Below, piece by piece: positions 23,205-32,537 of a DNA stretch of 41,407 nt (positions within the stretch are counted from its first letter, which is position 1; the number at the start of each line of letters is the position of its first letter). Source of the DNA: Candidatus Omnitrophota bacterium (GTDB taxonomy: Bacteria > Omnitrophota > Gorgyraeia > Gygaellales > Profunditerraquicolaceae); assembly GCA_025453395.1 (NCBI GenBank), contig JALOQK010000002.1, positions 305,102 through 346,508 on the forward strand. The letters are read 5' to 3'. The notes beneath the pieces were generated by a model that did no database searches, was not told the DNA's origin, and worked only from the letters and a program-made list of their open reading frames with translations. Both the position numbers and the translations under genes were made by a program.

Positions 23205-24446
23205 TTATAAGGGCACTGGCTTGTTTTGAGCATTCCTATGCGTAAAATAATATAACCAAATAAAAAGCAAGAAACCATTATAAAAATAATTGCCCTGCCT
23301 TAACAGATTTAAAACAAATAAACAAATTATCGCATTACTCATAGCCCACAGATAACCGTCCCTTGCCCGAGAAACATAAAACCTGAAAATAAAATAACTG
23401 AAAATAAAAATCCCCAACAGTCCGGTTTCAGAAACAAGCCTTAAAAATAATCCGGAGGCATCCTCTTTGTTCAAAGCATAGGTAATGTTATCTGGGTTAA
23501 TCACCTCAGAGATATAGCGATCATAGGACAAAGGGTGGCTGCCTAACCCGGAACCAAACAAAGGGTTACGCATAAAACTCTTACAGGCTACGAAACCATT
23601 GCTATAGAAAGCAAAAGTACTCAAATTAACCTTGTCTATAGGTTTTTTACCGCTAAGGATAGCTATAGTATCATTAATCCTCACCCTGATCTCGGGTAAA
23701 ATCTTATAAGCACCAAAACTCAAAACAATCAAGATTAATGCGCAGACGGCAACCAACTTTAACTTTTTATGATTAACACTGATCAAGATCAAAGAAACAA
23801 TTATCCCTATATAAGAAATCAATGAAAACGATAACAAAACAGTTGCAATTATAAGAAGACTTGCCTTCTTACCGATAAAATACTTTGTCTTTTGCATGAT
23901 ATTCAAGATGGAAATGAATAAAGCCGGCGCCATCGCCGCCCCCAGATGCGCAGGTTCCTGCATTATTGATGTAATTCTAAGGATGCCTAGCGGAGCGTAA
24001 GGACCTACCGTTCTGGGAATAAAATAGCGGAAGTCATAACCTTTCTGAAATCCGATCCAATAACTAATTTCCTGAAAAATACCAATTAAGGATACCACAC
24101 AAGCAATCTGTAAGTATACGCGAAACAGACCTTCGACCTTGTTGTTATTTAAGCGGATTAGCAGGTAATACGCAAGGCCGTTAAGAACAAATCCAAACAG
24201 TATTTTTAGTAACAAGGGAAGTGAGTTATTTTTCTGGAATAAATTTATCAAGGAGAAAGCAAAAACGGCTAATAAAATATAAATCGAATTCGGAGATATA
24301 TGTATCTTCCGATATGAAAAGATATAAAATAATAGGAAGCTTGTTAAGAATAAATAGCTGACATAGAAATCGAAGAAGCCTTTATTAAAAACAAAGGCCC
24401 CGGTAAAAATATTAGAAATTAATAAGTAGTTAAAAAATTTTATCAT
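23205..24446 (-). CDS. O-antigen polymerase-like membrane protein (Wzy candidate)
   Basis: The 413-residue protein has about ten or eleven transmembrane segments and is rich in Phe/Ile/Leu/Tyr. A large periplasmic loop (about 270-345) contains NPLFGSGLGSHPLSYDRYIS and then LFLRLVSETGLLGIFIFSYF. The GxGxxxxH-like element plus 'SETGLLG' is shared by Wzy and WaaL proteins. Together with the Wzx-like gene in the same operon it suggests repeat-unit polymerisation. A role as second ligase cannot be excluded. Sequence conservation in this class is too low for a firm name. Confidence 0.75.
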   Translation of the reverse strand: MIKFFNYLLISNIFTGAFVFNKGFFDFYVSYLFLTSFLLFYIFSYRKIHISPNSIYILLAVFAFSLINLFQKNNSLPLLLKILFGFVLNGLAYYLLIRLNNNKVEGLFRVYLQIACVVSLIGIFQEISYWIGFQKGYDFRYFIPRTVGPYAPLGILRITSIMQEPAHLGAAMAPALFISILNIMQKTKYFIGKKASLLIIATVLLSFSLISYIGIIVSLILISVNHKKLKLVAVCALILIVLSFGAYKILPEIRVRINDTIAILSGKKPIDKVNLSTFAFYSNGFVACKSFMRNPLFGSGLGSHPLSYDRYISEVINPDNITYALNKEDASGLFLRLVSETGLLGIFIFSYFIFRFYVSRARDGYLWAMSNAIICLFVLNLLRQGNYFYNGFLLFIWLYYFTHRNAQNKPVPL

Positions 24447-24478
24447 TTAGAATAACTTGCCCTGAGGGTTAATTTATA

Positions 24479-25522
24479 TTATCTGCGACTATTTCTATCT
24501 AGCCATAAATAAAAACCGCTGCGCACTACTGCCCTTTTTAACCTAACCGCGGATCCCACCATTGCCTGATTCATAGAACAAAAACGGCATATCCTAATCA
24601 TTCCACGACTATATCCAAAAGCTAACAAATAATTTTTGAATTGCAGCCATAATTGTTGATCGCGAATTAATGATACGACGTGCAAAATCGTATACCAAGG
24701 ATGCTCACGAGTCATCACTTTAAGAAACGACATTCTTAAATCCGGATTACTAAGAAAATACTTATCCGCTAGTTTTAAATAGCCGTCAAAATCAAGTAGA
24801 AATCTTTTCACTAACCCACCGGAATACTGAAAACTTTCATTATCGTTACGCCAAAGCACTAACGAATCCTTTATATACTTGAGCCTACATTTTCTGGCAG
24901 TAAAAGAAATCAATGATGAAGCAAGCGCATATGCTGTAGACTGAAAATCCTGATCAAATCCTGAGATATTCCATTGTTCGCGGCGTAAAATAATTGAACT
25001 CATATAACTAAAAAGAGCACCAATTGAATTCGCATTATTACAGTAAAACTTAAACTCTTCCGCGTTATCGAGGTTAAAAATCCTGTCTTCTATCTTAACA
25101 GACAGCCAAGACATTTGTTTATAGGCATGCATATTTAAGTTGCAGGCGGTTATATTACATAGATATATTTCACACCCGGACTCAATCTCTTTTAAGATTG
25201 TTTTGATTGCCCTCGGCTTTAGCAAATCATCGTCTGAAAACATCCAGCAATATTGGCCTCGTGCCAGTTCGATTGTCTTAGCCATATCCCGGTCCACACC
25301 CATATTCTTCCCAGAGCAGAAATAAACCAAATTCTTAAATTTCTTACGATACATATCCACGACTTCAGAAGTATTATCGGTAGATGCCCCATCCACAATA
25401 ACAATCTCAATGTTATCACTAGCTTGAGAAATAATACTATCCAAAGTCTGACCAATAAATCCTGCGCGATTATAGGTAGGAATGCAAAATGACAGCTTTA
25501 TTTGAGCTGATGAATTTTCCAT
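24479..25522 (-). CDS. GT2 glycosyltransferase
   Basis: This is a family-2 glycosyltransferase of 347 residues from ATG 25522, which lies two bases after the FkbM gene stop. A TTG at 25549 would add nine residues inside the upstream gene and is less likely. The N-terminal motifs are LSFCIPTYNRAGFIGQTLDS and [18 protein letters not shown], with the metal-binding acidic triplet in CWMFSDDDLLKPRA. The C-terminal half lacks obvious membrane anchors. It would transfer a sugar from an unidentified nucleotide donor during repeat-unit assembly. Confidence 0.87.
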   Translation of the reverse strand: MENSSAQIKLSFCIPTYNRAGFIGQTLDSIISQASDNIEIVIVDGASTDNTSEVVDMYRKKFKNLVYFCSGKNMGVDRDMAKTIELARGQYCWMFSDDDLLKPRAIKTILKEIESGCEIYLCNITACNLNMHAYKQMSWLSVKIEDRIFNLDNAEEFKFYCNNANSIGALFSYMSSIILRREQWNISGFDQDFQSTAYALASSLISFTARKCRLKYIKDSLVLWRNDNESFQYSGGLVKRFLLDFDGYLKLADKYFLSNPDLRMSFLKVMTREHPWYTILHVVSLIRDQQLWLQFKNYLLAFGYSRGMIRICRFCSMNQAMVGSAVRLKRAVVRSGFYLWLDRNSRR

Positions 25523-25524
25523 AT

Positions 25525-26487
25525 TTAATATACTTTGGTATTGCGCCAATATTGGACACCATCCAGAAACTTAATCTGCCCAAAAGGAGTAATCCTCTTA
25601 TCGTTGCCAGGAAAATCAAAAATACATTCCCAACCCATGCTCTTAAATAATTTACGTAATCTGCTCTCAACATCATGGCTATGCGTGCCGATATGAATTC
25701 TTTTAACCTTTTCAGAAAGCTGTTCTTTGACAGCGCTTAAAACCCGATATTCCTCACCCTTTATGTCCAAATGTATAAGATCAACTTTTTTTAAGCCCGC
25801 AAGTATTTTATCTAATCCTATACACCTTATCTTTTTGGTATATAGCCCTAAGCCTTTCTTCCCTGTCCAGTAATCTTTAGCATCGCATGGCTGCCCCTTG
25901 ATTCGTTTATAGCTTCTTTTTATAAAACGATAAGTCTCCTTCAGTGGCCTTAAGAGCAATTGCCATGATGTCACAATGTAACTGCCATAGCCTTGCGGAA
26001 AACCAACTTCGAAAATGGCATACCCGTCTTTTCTGCTGACAACAGCTTCTATGAGAGTATGATCATCGGGATTTATGCCATTATCAATAAAATGTTTTCG
26101 CATCCATTTATAAGAAGTCGGCTCTCCTTCCACTCCAATCAGCTTGAACACAAAAGAATCGCCGTGATACTTTTTGATGGCTGCGGCAGCGTTTATTAAA
26201 TGCGGAGCAATACCAGCCCCCAGCTCTATTGCCGTAAAGTCCTGTTTCGCTTGCACAACTGATTCAAGCAGACTAATCCATTCAAAGTACTCTTCTTGAA
26301 AATCAGGATATTGAGTCTCTAGCCATATTCTCTCATCAGTTTCAACGTTGTGTCGCTTCTGAAGCTCAGGGCCAATAGGACAAATATGCGAAACATCGGT
26401 AAAAACACCTAAGAAATTTACCGCATAACCCTTTCTTCCATAACCAGAATACGGCTTAAATTTCCTAAAGATATCATGGTGTTGCAT
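25525..26487 (-). CDS. FkbM family methyltransferase
   Basis: In this 320-residue protein the SAM-binding start is AIELGAGIAPHLINAAAAIKK. FKLIGVEGEPTSYKWMRKHF follows, with its acidic residue at the end of the second strand. The FkbM end block is LIHLDIKGEEYRVLSAVKEQL and IHIGTHSHDVESRLRKLF. It probably O-methylates a sugar hydroxyl of the glycan or a precursor. The N-terminal 75 residues are an extension beyond the core fold. An AAGGGG ribosome binding site precedes ATG 26487. Substrate unknown. Confidence 0.85.
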   Translation of the reverse strand: MQHHDIFRKFKPYSGYGRKGYAVNFLGVFTDVSHICPIGPELQKRHNVETDERIWLETQYPDFQEEYFEWISLLESVVQAKQDFTAIELGAGIAPHLINAAAAIKKYHGDSFVFKLIGVEGEPTSYKWMRKHFIDNGINPDDHTLIEAVVSRKDGYAIFEVGFPQGYGSYIVTSWQLLLRPLKETYRFIKRSYKRIKGQPCDAKDYWTGKKGLGLYTKKIRCIGLDKILAGLKKVDLIHLDIKGEEYRVLSAVKEQLSEKVKRIHIGTHSHDVESRLRKLFKSMGWECIFDFPGNDKRITPFGQIKFLDGVQYWRNTKVY

Positions 26488-26502
26488 AAAATATTTCCCC
26501 TT

Positions 26503-27744
26503 TCACTTCGCTGCTGCAATCTCTAGATTAGGTAAAGGAAAAACCAGCTTAAATTGTTTATATTTCTCTTGCGCCTGAAAAAAATTCTTAAAATGCCAAG
26601 GCAAAACAATCAGATAATCAGGCTTCCTGATAGATAACTGATCTTCTGAAATAATCGGTATCCAGGAACCCGGAGTATAGCATCCAAACTTCTCGGAATT
26701 CACCTCTGCAACAAACGCTATATCTTTATTTGTTAATTGACAGTACTGCAGCAATACGTTCCCCTTAGTCGAAGCTCCAAGCGCAGCTACGTTTTCCCCT
26801 TGTAATTGGGTTGTTTTTAAAAACCCCAGTAAATCTATCTTTGTTTTTTTGACGCGCTTAGCGAATTCCAAATAAGGCTCAAGTGTACCCAAACCGCTAT
26901 CTCTTTCCATTCCAAGGATTTTCTGCACTGATGCGGCAACAGTCGAATTACCACTTGACTTTACCACCATTACGGAAAAACTCCCGCCATTAATATCGTT
27001 AAACTCAACATCAGCAATCCTAAAACCTACCCTATCTGCCATCCATTTAATCTGACTTAATGCGTAGAACTCAAGATGTTCGTGGCAAACGGTATCATAT
27101 GAATTATTCACAAGCATAGTTGGCATGTAGCTTTGCTCAAAAACCCACGCTCCGTCATCCGCGAGGACATCATATATTTGACGCATAAAACCCAATGGAT
27201 CCTCCAGGTCATAAAACATGGAAAAAGATGTGACTATCTTTGCTTTTTTACCGGGAAACCACTCTTTCAATAAAGCAGAAGAAAAGAAATCAGGTATTAA
27301 TTGAATATGCGGTAAATAATACTGATGGAATTTAACCCCCGTAGGATCGATACCTACTAGGTTATACCCTGAGGCTGGATAAGCCGCAAGCGTTGTACCA
27401 TCATTACTACCGATATCAACTATTAAATCTCCTTTTTGCAAGTTAACCTGTTTAAGAATCTTTGCCACTTTCGCATGAAGATGCCTGACCATGCTTGGAT
27501 TTAATCCTGAACGATAACCATAATTTTGGCCATACATCTGACCCAAATCATAGGAATGTTCAAGCTGCAGAAGCCCGCAAATATCTTGATCCCCAGCGCA
27601 TTTTACTAAGCGTAACGGCCCGGTTGTAACTTGCGCGCCTTTTTTACCGGGGAATACCCCTGTGAGCATCTGCTCTCCCAAATCAAGTATCTTCTCCAAC
27701 TTTGTGTTACCGCATATCCTGCAGCTTTCGATCTTTTTATACAC
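26503..27744 (-). CDS. NDP-sugar C-methyltransferase (TylCIII/NovU/EvaC type)
   Basis: The 413-residue protein has the three-part architecture of deoxysugar C-methyltransferases. An N-terminal zinc module (C8, C11, C49, C56) comes first, then a SAM-binding domain (VDIGSNDGTTLAAYPASGYNLVGIDPT). The central catalytic block is VCHEHLEFYAL, and the C-terminal Methyltransf_14-like domain has VAALGASTKGNVLLQY and PDYLIVLPWHF. Known members methylate C3 of NDP-4-keto-6-deoxy sugars, giving branched sugars. The start is GTG at 27744, which overlaps the gmd-like gene by eight bases; a 4,6-dehydratase coupled to a C-methyltransferase is what such a pathway needs. Confidence 0.88.
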   Translation of the reverse strand: MYKKIESCRICGNTKLEKILDLGEQMLTGVFPGKKGAQVTTGPLRLVKCAGDQDICGLLQLEHSYDLGQMYGQNYGYRSGLNPSMVRHLHAKVAKILKQVNLQKGDLIVDIGSNDGTTLAAYPASGYNLVGIDPTGVKFHQYYLPHIQLIPDFFSSALLKEWFPGKKAKIVTSFSMFYDLEDPLGFMRQIYDVLADDGAWVFEQSYMPTMLVNNSYDTVCHEHLEFYALSQIKWMADRVGFRIADVEFNDINGGSFSVMVVKSSGNSTVAASVQKILGMERDSGLGTLEPYLEFAKRVKKTKIDLLGFLKTTQLQGENVAALGASTKGNVLLQYCQLTNKDIAFVAEVNSEKFGCYTPGSWIPIISEDQLSIRKPDYLIVLPWHFKNFFQAQEKYKQFKLVFPLPNLEIAAAK

Positions 27745-28696
27745 TCTTCATCTCCATCTCGGCATCGACCATCAAGGTAATCATTTCACGAAATCCCACC
27801 TTGGGGCTCCATCCCAATTGCGTTCTGGCTTTTGTCCAGTCGCCCACTAATTGCGCTTCCTCAAACATACGATATTCAGCCGGATCATTACGGACATAAG
27901 ATTTATAATCAAGGTTAAGATACCCAAAGACTATCTCACAAATTTCCCGTACTGAATGGGTCTGTCCGGTAGCCACTACATAATCCGAAGCCTCAGGCTG
28001 CTGTAACATAAGCCACATTGCCTGCACATAATCGCCTGCAAACCCCCAATCCCTGCGCGCATCAAGATTACCCAAATGCAGTTCGCCAGCCAAACCCAGT
28101 TTGATCCTTACTGCTTCATGGACAATCTTTTTTGTGACAAAACCCAGGCCCCGACGCGGGCTCTCATGATTGAAAAGTATTGCCGAAGACGCAAATAAAC
28201 CATAATGTTTGCGGTATATCCCTACCATAGAGTGGGCGTAAAGTTTCGCGGCGCCATAAGGTGAACGCGGATTAAAAGGTGTTTTTTCAGATTGAGGTGA
28301 CCCAGTTGTGCCGCCAAACATCTCGCTAGAGGACGCCTGACAAAAACGCGAGCTTATCTTAGCCTGACGGATAATTTCCAGCATATGCACAACCGCCAGC
28401 CCATTTACCTCTGCTATTTTAGCAGGATTATCAAACATCCCGGAGCCTGATGAATAGGCAGCGTAATTATAAACTTCGTCCGGCTTATACCGTAAAAATA
28501 CTTCCTTAATTCCGGAATAGTTTACGATATCTAACTGAAGCAAATCGACCTTATTAATCAAGGAAGATGAAAAATAGTCCGGGATATTATCGCGGTTTTG
28601 CTCAATGCCGATAACCTTATAGCCTTTAGCAAGGAGAAATTCCGTCAAATATGAACCATCCTGACCAGCGATCCCGGTAATTAAGGCAGTTTTCAT
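27737..28696 (-). CDS. GDP-mannose 4,6-dehydratase-like SDR (divergent paralog)
   Basis: At 319 residues from ATG 28696 it is shorter than the canonical gmd of this window (362). It keeps the glycine motif TGIAGQDGSYL, the substrate loops [19 protein letters not shown] and GNLDARRDWGFAGDYVQAMW, and the catalytic YxxxK in SPYGAAK (about Y147/K151). Differences: the usual AAQSHV segment is AAYSSGSGMFD, the catalytic Thr position is Ser (QASSSEMFG), and the cofactor loop reads GIEQNRDN instead of the Arg-rich GLRRRSS, suggesting NAD preference or a changed substrate. It overlaps the C-methyltransferase gene. Likely product: a GDP-4-keto-6-deoxy sugar. The exact substrate (GDP-mannose or GDP-heptose) is open. 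Confidence 0.82.
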   Translation of the reverse strand: MKTALITGIAGQDGSYLTEFLLAKGYKVIGIEQNRDNIPDYFSSSLINKVDLLQLDIVNYSGIKEVFLRYKPDEVYNYAAYSSGSGMFDNPAKIAEVNGLAVVHMLEIIRQAKISSRFCQASSSEMFGGTTGSPQSEKTPFNPRSPYGAAKLYAHSMVGIYRKHYGLFASSAILFNHESPRRGLGFVTKKIVHEAVRIKLGLAGELHLGNLDARRDWGFAGDYVQAMWLMLQQPEASDYVVATGQTHSVREICEIVFGYLNLDYKSYVRNDPAEYRMFEEAQLVGDWTKARTQLGWSPKVGFREMITLMVDAEMEMKSV

Positions 28697-28702
28697 CAAA
28701 TA

Positions 28703-29791
28703 TTATCCGCAAATGTCCTCATATAATAAACAATGCCTGTCTGCGATTTCCTGCCATTGATCACGATCAATATCATGATCATAATCTCTGCGCTTGCCAG
28801 CGTAATTAGCAAGAGCTGACTTCATTTCTTGAATATCATCCACTTTTGTAAAATATATATTTCGTTTCCTATCATAACCTCTTTGGGTCAAAGATGTAGT
28901 TATTACAAACGCCCTGTTTAATACGGCAGCATGAATAGAAGTATTCCATTCTCCGGCGCCATTTCTAAAAGGCAAAATCACCGCATCAGCAACCGCTAAT
29001 AACGCGGCCAAGCCCTGCGCAGGAAGAAAACCGGTAAAAGTCACCTTTTCTGACCATAACCCAAGCGAAACACGCTTAATAATCTCGGGCAAATAGCCTG
29101 TTTCTTTAACATCTTCTCCGGCTATCACAATCTGGTCTGTCGCAGGGTTAGCAATCTCAAATAACAATTCAATACCCTTATGAGGATATATGAACCCCGA
29201 AAAAACAACCAAGCGTTTTTGTGTTTTTAAGTATTGCTTCTTAAGTTGGCTCTTTTCTGTTTCATCAAGATTAACACAAGGGATACTAGATGCATTTTGT
29301 ATAGTTGCGGTTTTCTTTCCCCATAAAGCCCAACGCATTATAAAGTGCAGGCTTTCTATGTATCTTGGGCGCACAAATACCAGTCCGCCAGGAATAATTG
29401 ATTTTAGGAAAACTTTTGGAGCATTTCGCAAAACATATATTTCATGCCAGGTCTGTACAACTTTTTTCCCCATCAAGAATGAAATAACCGGCAACAGCCA
29501 CGGCAACAAAACATTCCCATAACCCTGAGTCGGATATTGAATATGCACAATATCCGGAGACCAGCGCTTGATAACCTTTATAACTTTCAATGTTTCGGCA
29601 ATGCCCCATTTTTTTATAATGGGAAAAATCTCTACCCCTGCTACTTTATTAATCGTGCCGTTTATTGCGCTAGTAAGAACACCAACTTGGATTTCATGAT
29701 TGACAGCAAGCGCTTGCGCCAAATTGTAGGTATAATCACCAACTCCACACTTCATCGGCGGATAAGAACCCGTAACTAACAAAACTCTCAT
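28703..29791 (-). CDS. GT4 family glycosyltransferase
   Basis: The 362-residue GT-B enzyme begins MRVLLVTGSYPPMKCGVGDYTYNLAQAL, the classic acceptor-domain entry of family 4. It continues with PDIVHIQYPTQGYGNVLLPWLLP. The donor domain has RLVVFSGFIYPHKGIELLFEI, VTFTGFLPAQGLAALLAVADAVILPFRNGAGEWNTSIHAAVLNRA, where the usual E-x7-E is replaced by a GEWNTSIHAA arrangement. It probably adds mannose, fucose or a related residue. It ends six bases before ATG of the gmd-like gene. Confidence 0.87.
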   Translation of the reverse strand: MRVLLVTGSYPPMKCGVGDYTYNLAQALAVNHEIQVGVLTSAINGTINKVAGVEIFPIIKKWGIAETLKVIKVIKRWSPDIVHIQYPTQGYGNVLLPWLLPVISFLMGKKVVQTWHEIYVLRNAPKVFLKSIIPGGLVFVRPRYIESLHFIMRWALWGKKTATIQNASSIPCVNLDETEKSQLKKQYLKTQKRLVVFSGFIYPHKGIELLFEIANPATDQIVIAGEDVKETGYLPEIIKRVSLGLWSEKVTFTGFLPAQGLAALLAVADAVILPFRNGAGEWNTSIHAAVLNRAFVITTSLTQRGYDRKRNIYFTKVDDIQEMKSALANYAGKRRDYDHDIDRDQWQEIADRHCLLYEDICG

Positions 29792-29797
29792 TTTAGA

Positions 29798-30508
29798 CTA
29801 AACCTTTCTTAGCGCTAACCACGCAAAGGTATATTTTTTCCCTTGCCAATCAATAGGCGCATCTTTAGCTTCATACAACATTTTACCGGAAGGCACTAAA
29901 CCGTAACATCCCGCTTTAATAATTAAATCCTTAATCTCATCTCTTGAGAAAATCTGCCAATCTAACCCAAATAATTTTACCCCTTTGGTATCAATTTTCT
30001 CCGGCCAATAATCAAATGTCGCGATAAAGTATCCACCTTTATTCAAAAGACGAGATACCTCTTTTAGCAACAACGGGCCATTAAAACCATGCTCTATTAC
30101 TGAAATTGACGTAATTGCCCGAAACGCGCCATCATCAAATTTTGTGTGCATAAAATCGCCGATTTCATAATGTATGAAATTCCGGTAGGGCATTTTTAGC
30201 AAGTTTGAATTTAAATCCACGCCTGTTAAGTTGGAATAACCTAGTTTATGCAAAGCGACAATCGTCTCTGAAGCATAGCAACCAATATCAAGTATCGGCT
30301 CATTTTTTTGTACATGGCTATCAAGAAAATCTATAACAGAAAGCACATCCCAACTCTTCACTCTTCCCCCTATTGCCATTCCAGGCTTAAGCTTTAATTT
30401 CCTCAATAAGCAATGAACGGGTAAATCAATAAAAGAAACCCTTTTAGCCAGCAACTTTTGGCGGGCTTGGAGTATTTCAATTTTATTCTGTAAAATTTTT
30501 AAAGCCAT
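29798..30508 (-). CDS. class I SAM-dependent methyltransferase
   Basis: The 236-residue protein has motif I ILDIGCYASETIVALHKLGY, motif II LTGVDLNSNLL, and the SVIEHGFNGPLLLKEVSRLLNKGGYFIATFDYW blocks typical of Methyltransf_11/25 enzymes. A 60-residue N-terminal helical extension precedes the fold. It may O- or N-methylate a sugar in the island. It is two bases from gmd and six bases from the GT4 gene, so it is tightly embedded in the operon. Substrate unknown. The weak ribosome binding site (GAAAGA) suggests translation coupled to gmd. Confidence 0.8.
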   Translation of the reverse strand: MALKILQNKIEILQARQKLLAKRVSFIDLPVHCLLRKLKLKPGMAIGGRVKSWDVLSVIDFLDSHVQKNEPILDIGCYASETIVALHKLGYSNLTGVDLNSNLLKMPYRNFIHYEIGDFMHTKFDDGAFRAITSISVIEHGFNGPLLLKEVSRLLNKGGYFIATFDYWPEKIDTKGVKLFGLDWQIFSRDEIKDLIIKAGCYGLVPSGKMLYEAKDAPIDWQGKKYTFAWLALRKV

Positions 30509-30510
30509 TA

Positions 30511-31599
30511 CTATCTTTCTTGAGTATGTTTTTTGAGCGATTCTTGGCGTTTAGCACTGCTAAGATCCCGATGTATCATTTCGGAAACTAATTGATGAAA
30601 AGTAACTTTCGGAACCCATCCAAGCTTGGCCTTTGCCTTGCCTGCATCACCAATAAGAGCATCTACCTCTGTTGGCCGGAAATAACGGGAATCCACAGCA
30701 ATAATACAGCGGCCATCTTTTGTATAACCTTTCTCGTTAATTCCAGACCCCTTCCAAGTGATCTTAATATCAAGTTCGGCTGCAGCCAATTCCACGAATT
30801 CACGCACGCTATGCTGCTTTCCGGTAGCAATTACGAGGTCTTGCGGTTGTGGTTGCTGCAACATAAGCCATTGAGCTTCAACATAATCTTTAGCATGCCC
30901 CCAGTCGCGTTTTGCGTTTAGATTACCAAGATACAAACATTCCTGTAATCCCAGCTTTATACGGGCCAGTGCTTGAGTGATCTTGCGGCTTACGAAAAGC
31001 TCACCTCGCACCGGAGACTCATGATTAAACAGTATCCCGTTGCACGCGTAAATGCCATACGCCTCACGATAGTTAACGGTAATCCAGTAAGCGTACAGTT
31101 TGGCAACCGCATATGGCGAGCGAGGATAAAATGGAGTTGTCTCTTTTTGGGGAGTCTCTTGAGCCAACCCAAAAAGTTCCGAAGTAGAAGCTTGGTAATA
31201 GCGAGTTTTATTTTCTAAACCCAATATACGTATTGCCTCAAGGACTCGTAAGGCCCCTAACGCATCGGAATCCGCGGTATACTCAGGCTCCTCAAATGAT
31301 ACCGCGACATGACTTTGAGCCGCCAGGTTATATATCTCATCTGGCTGCGTTTGGTGAATTACGCGTATTAAGCTAGATGAATCTGTCATATCGCCATGGT
31401 GCAGAAAAAAATGCACACCCTTTTCATGAACATCACGCAAAAGATGATCAATGCGAGCCGTATTAAAAAGAGACGAGCGCCGCCTTAAGCCATGAACTAC
31501 ATATCCCTTACCTAAGAGAAATTCAGCCAGATATGCCCCGTCTTGACCAGTAATCCCTGTAATTAAAGCAACTTTTCGGCGCCCCATCCTTTTTCTCAT
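30511..31599 (-). CDS. gmd: GDP-mannose 4,6-dehydratase
   Basis: The 362-residue protein matches Gmd throughout: [18 protein letters not shown] (G15, G18, G21), the NADP loop [36 protein letters not shown], catalytic T139/E141 in QASTSELFG and Y163/K167 in [23 protein letters not shown] and [20 protein letters not shown] bind GDP-mannose. It makes GDP-4-keto-6-deoxymannose, precursor of GDP-fucose, GDP-rhamnose, GDP-perosamine and branched sugars. An AGGAGGT ribosome binding site precedes ATG 31599. The Fcl-like SDRs at 39.4-41.4 kb could use its product. Confidence 0.93.
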   Translation of the reverse strand: MRKRMGRRKVALITGITGQDGAYLAEFLLGKGYVVHGLRRRSSLFNTARIDHLLRDVHEKGVHFFLHHGDMTDSSSLIRVIHQTQPDEIYNLAAQSHVAVSFEEPEYTADSDALGALRVLEAIRILGLENKTRYYQASTSELFGLAQETPQKETTPFYPRSPYAVAKLYAYWITVNYREAYGIYACNGILFNHESPVRGELFVSRKITQALARIKLGLQECLYLGNLNAKRDWGHAKDYVEAQWLMLQQPQPQDLVIATGKQHSVREFVELAAAELDIKITWKGSGINEKGYTKDGRCIIAVDSRYFRPTEVDALIGDAGKAKAKLGWVPKVTFHQLVSEMIHRDLSSAKRQESLKKHTQER

Positions 31600-31601
31600 A
31601 T

Positions 31602-32537
31602 CTAACCTCCTGACGCAACCCGCTTGAGTGTTTTATAAATAGCCCTGGGCATAATTAATTTAGCAAGTTTTCCTAATCCTCGGCGCACAAAAAAGTATAA
31701 ATACGCACACATAGCCTTAGACTTCGGCAATCTATATTTCCTTAACAACCTTAAATGTTCAAGCATGCTTTGAACAGGATAACATTCACCAATGCCCCCA
31801 ACTCTTCTATGCACAAATAGAAGATTATTATAGCAACCAATTGCACCATTCAGATGCAACCTCAACACCAAATCATAATCATTCACAAATTTATAAGCCA
31901 AATCTATTAAACCAATTTCTTGAAAACATTTTCTCCTTATCACCATTGTTGGGAAAAAACAATATGCCCACCCAGACATAATAGCTTTGGCATAATCAGG
32001 GTTACCTTTATATACTTTACCTGAATTCTGACCGTCATGCATAAGCATATCCCCAAAAATAAAATCTGCACCCGTATTTGAAATTATTTCCGCTGCCGCT
32101 TCAATAAAAGATGGCTCAATCCAGTCATCAGATGATAGGCCAAATATAAAATCACCTTCAGCCATACTGATTGCTTTATTAAAAGCATCAGATGTACCGG
32201 AATCAGGCTCGCTAACCCACAAATCTATTTTATCATCAAATTTCTTAATTACTTCCAGAGTGCCATCTGTAGACGCTCCATCTACGATAATATATTCAAT
32301 ATTTTTATAGCTTTGATCCAATACAGACGTTATTGTTTGCTGCAATGTTTCCTGCCGGTTGCGTACAATTGTTACAACGGTTATAAGAGGCATTTGAAGA
32401 TTGTCTTTGCCCCTGCCAGGTCTACGACAGCCTCCTGTTTGGCGCAGAGGATGCGCTTCTCTTGTTAAATAATCTTCAATCGTAGGGACTCTTATCATAT
32501 GCTTTGGGCTTCGCCTGAAAGTATTACTGTTTACCAT
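31602..32537 (-). CDS. GT2 glycosyltransferase with N-terminal extension
   Basis: The family-2 core begins near residue 49 ([20 protein letters not shown]), with [18 protein letters not shown] and the acidic motif [13 protein letters not shown]. This resembles colanic-acid-type transferases such as Wca[19 protein letters not shown] and [10 protein letters not shown] follow. The first 48 residues are basic and have no glycosyltransferase counterpart. They could be real, since the frame is open and overlaps the upstream FkbM gene by 14 bases. Otherwise translation might start at ATG 32393, which however lacks a well-placed ribosome binding site. The stop is two bases before gmd. Confidence 0.85.
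   Translation of the reverse strand: MVNSNTFRRSPKHMIRVPTIEDYLTREAHPLRQTGGCRRPGRGKDNLQMPLITVVTIVRNRQETLQQTITSVLDQSYKNIEYIIVDGASTDGTLEVIKKFDDKIDLWVSEPDSGTSDAFNKAISMAEGDFIFGLSSDDWIEPSFIEAAAEIISNTGADFIFGDMLMHDGQNSGKVYKGNPDYAKAIMSGWAYCFFPTMVIRRKCFQEIGLIDLAYKFVNDYDLVLRLHLNGAIGCYNNLLFVHRRVGGIGECYPVQSMLEHLRLLRKYRLPKSKAMCAYLYFFVRRGLGKLAKLIMPRAIYKTLKRVASGG

Noticed and set aside
23197-23215. TATAAT near the start of the GT4 gene at 22081-23196
   Set aside because: It coincides with the stop codon of the preceding gene and has no -35 at a suitable distance.
25523-25549. Longer start TTG 25549 for the GT2 gene
   Set aside because: It lies inside the FkbM coding region; the ATG at 25522 two bases after the FkbM stop fits translational coupling better.
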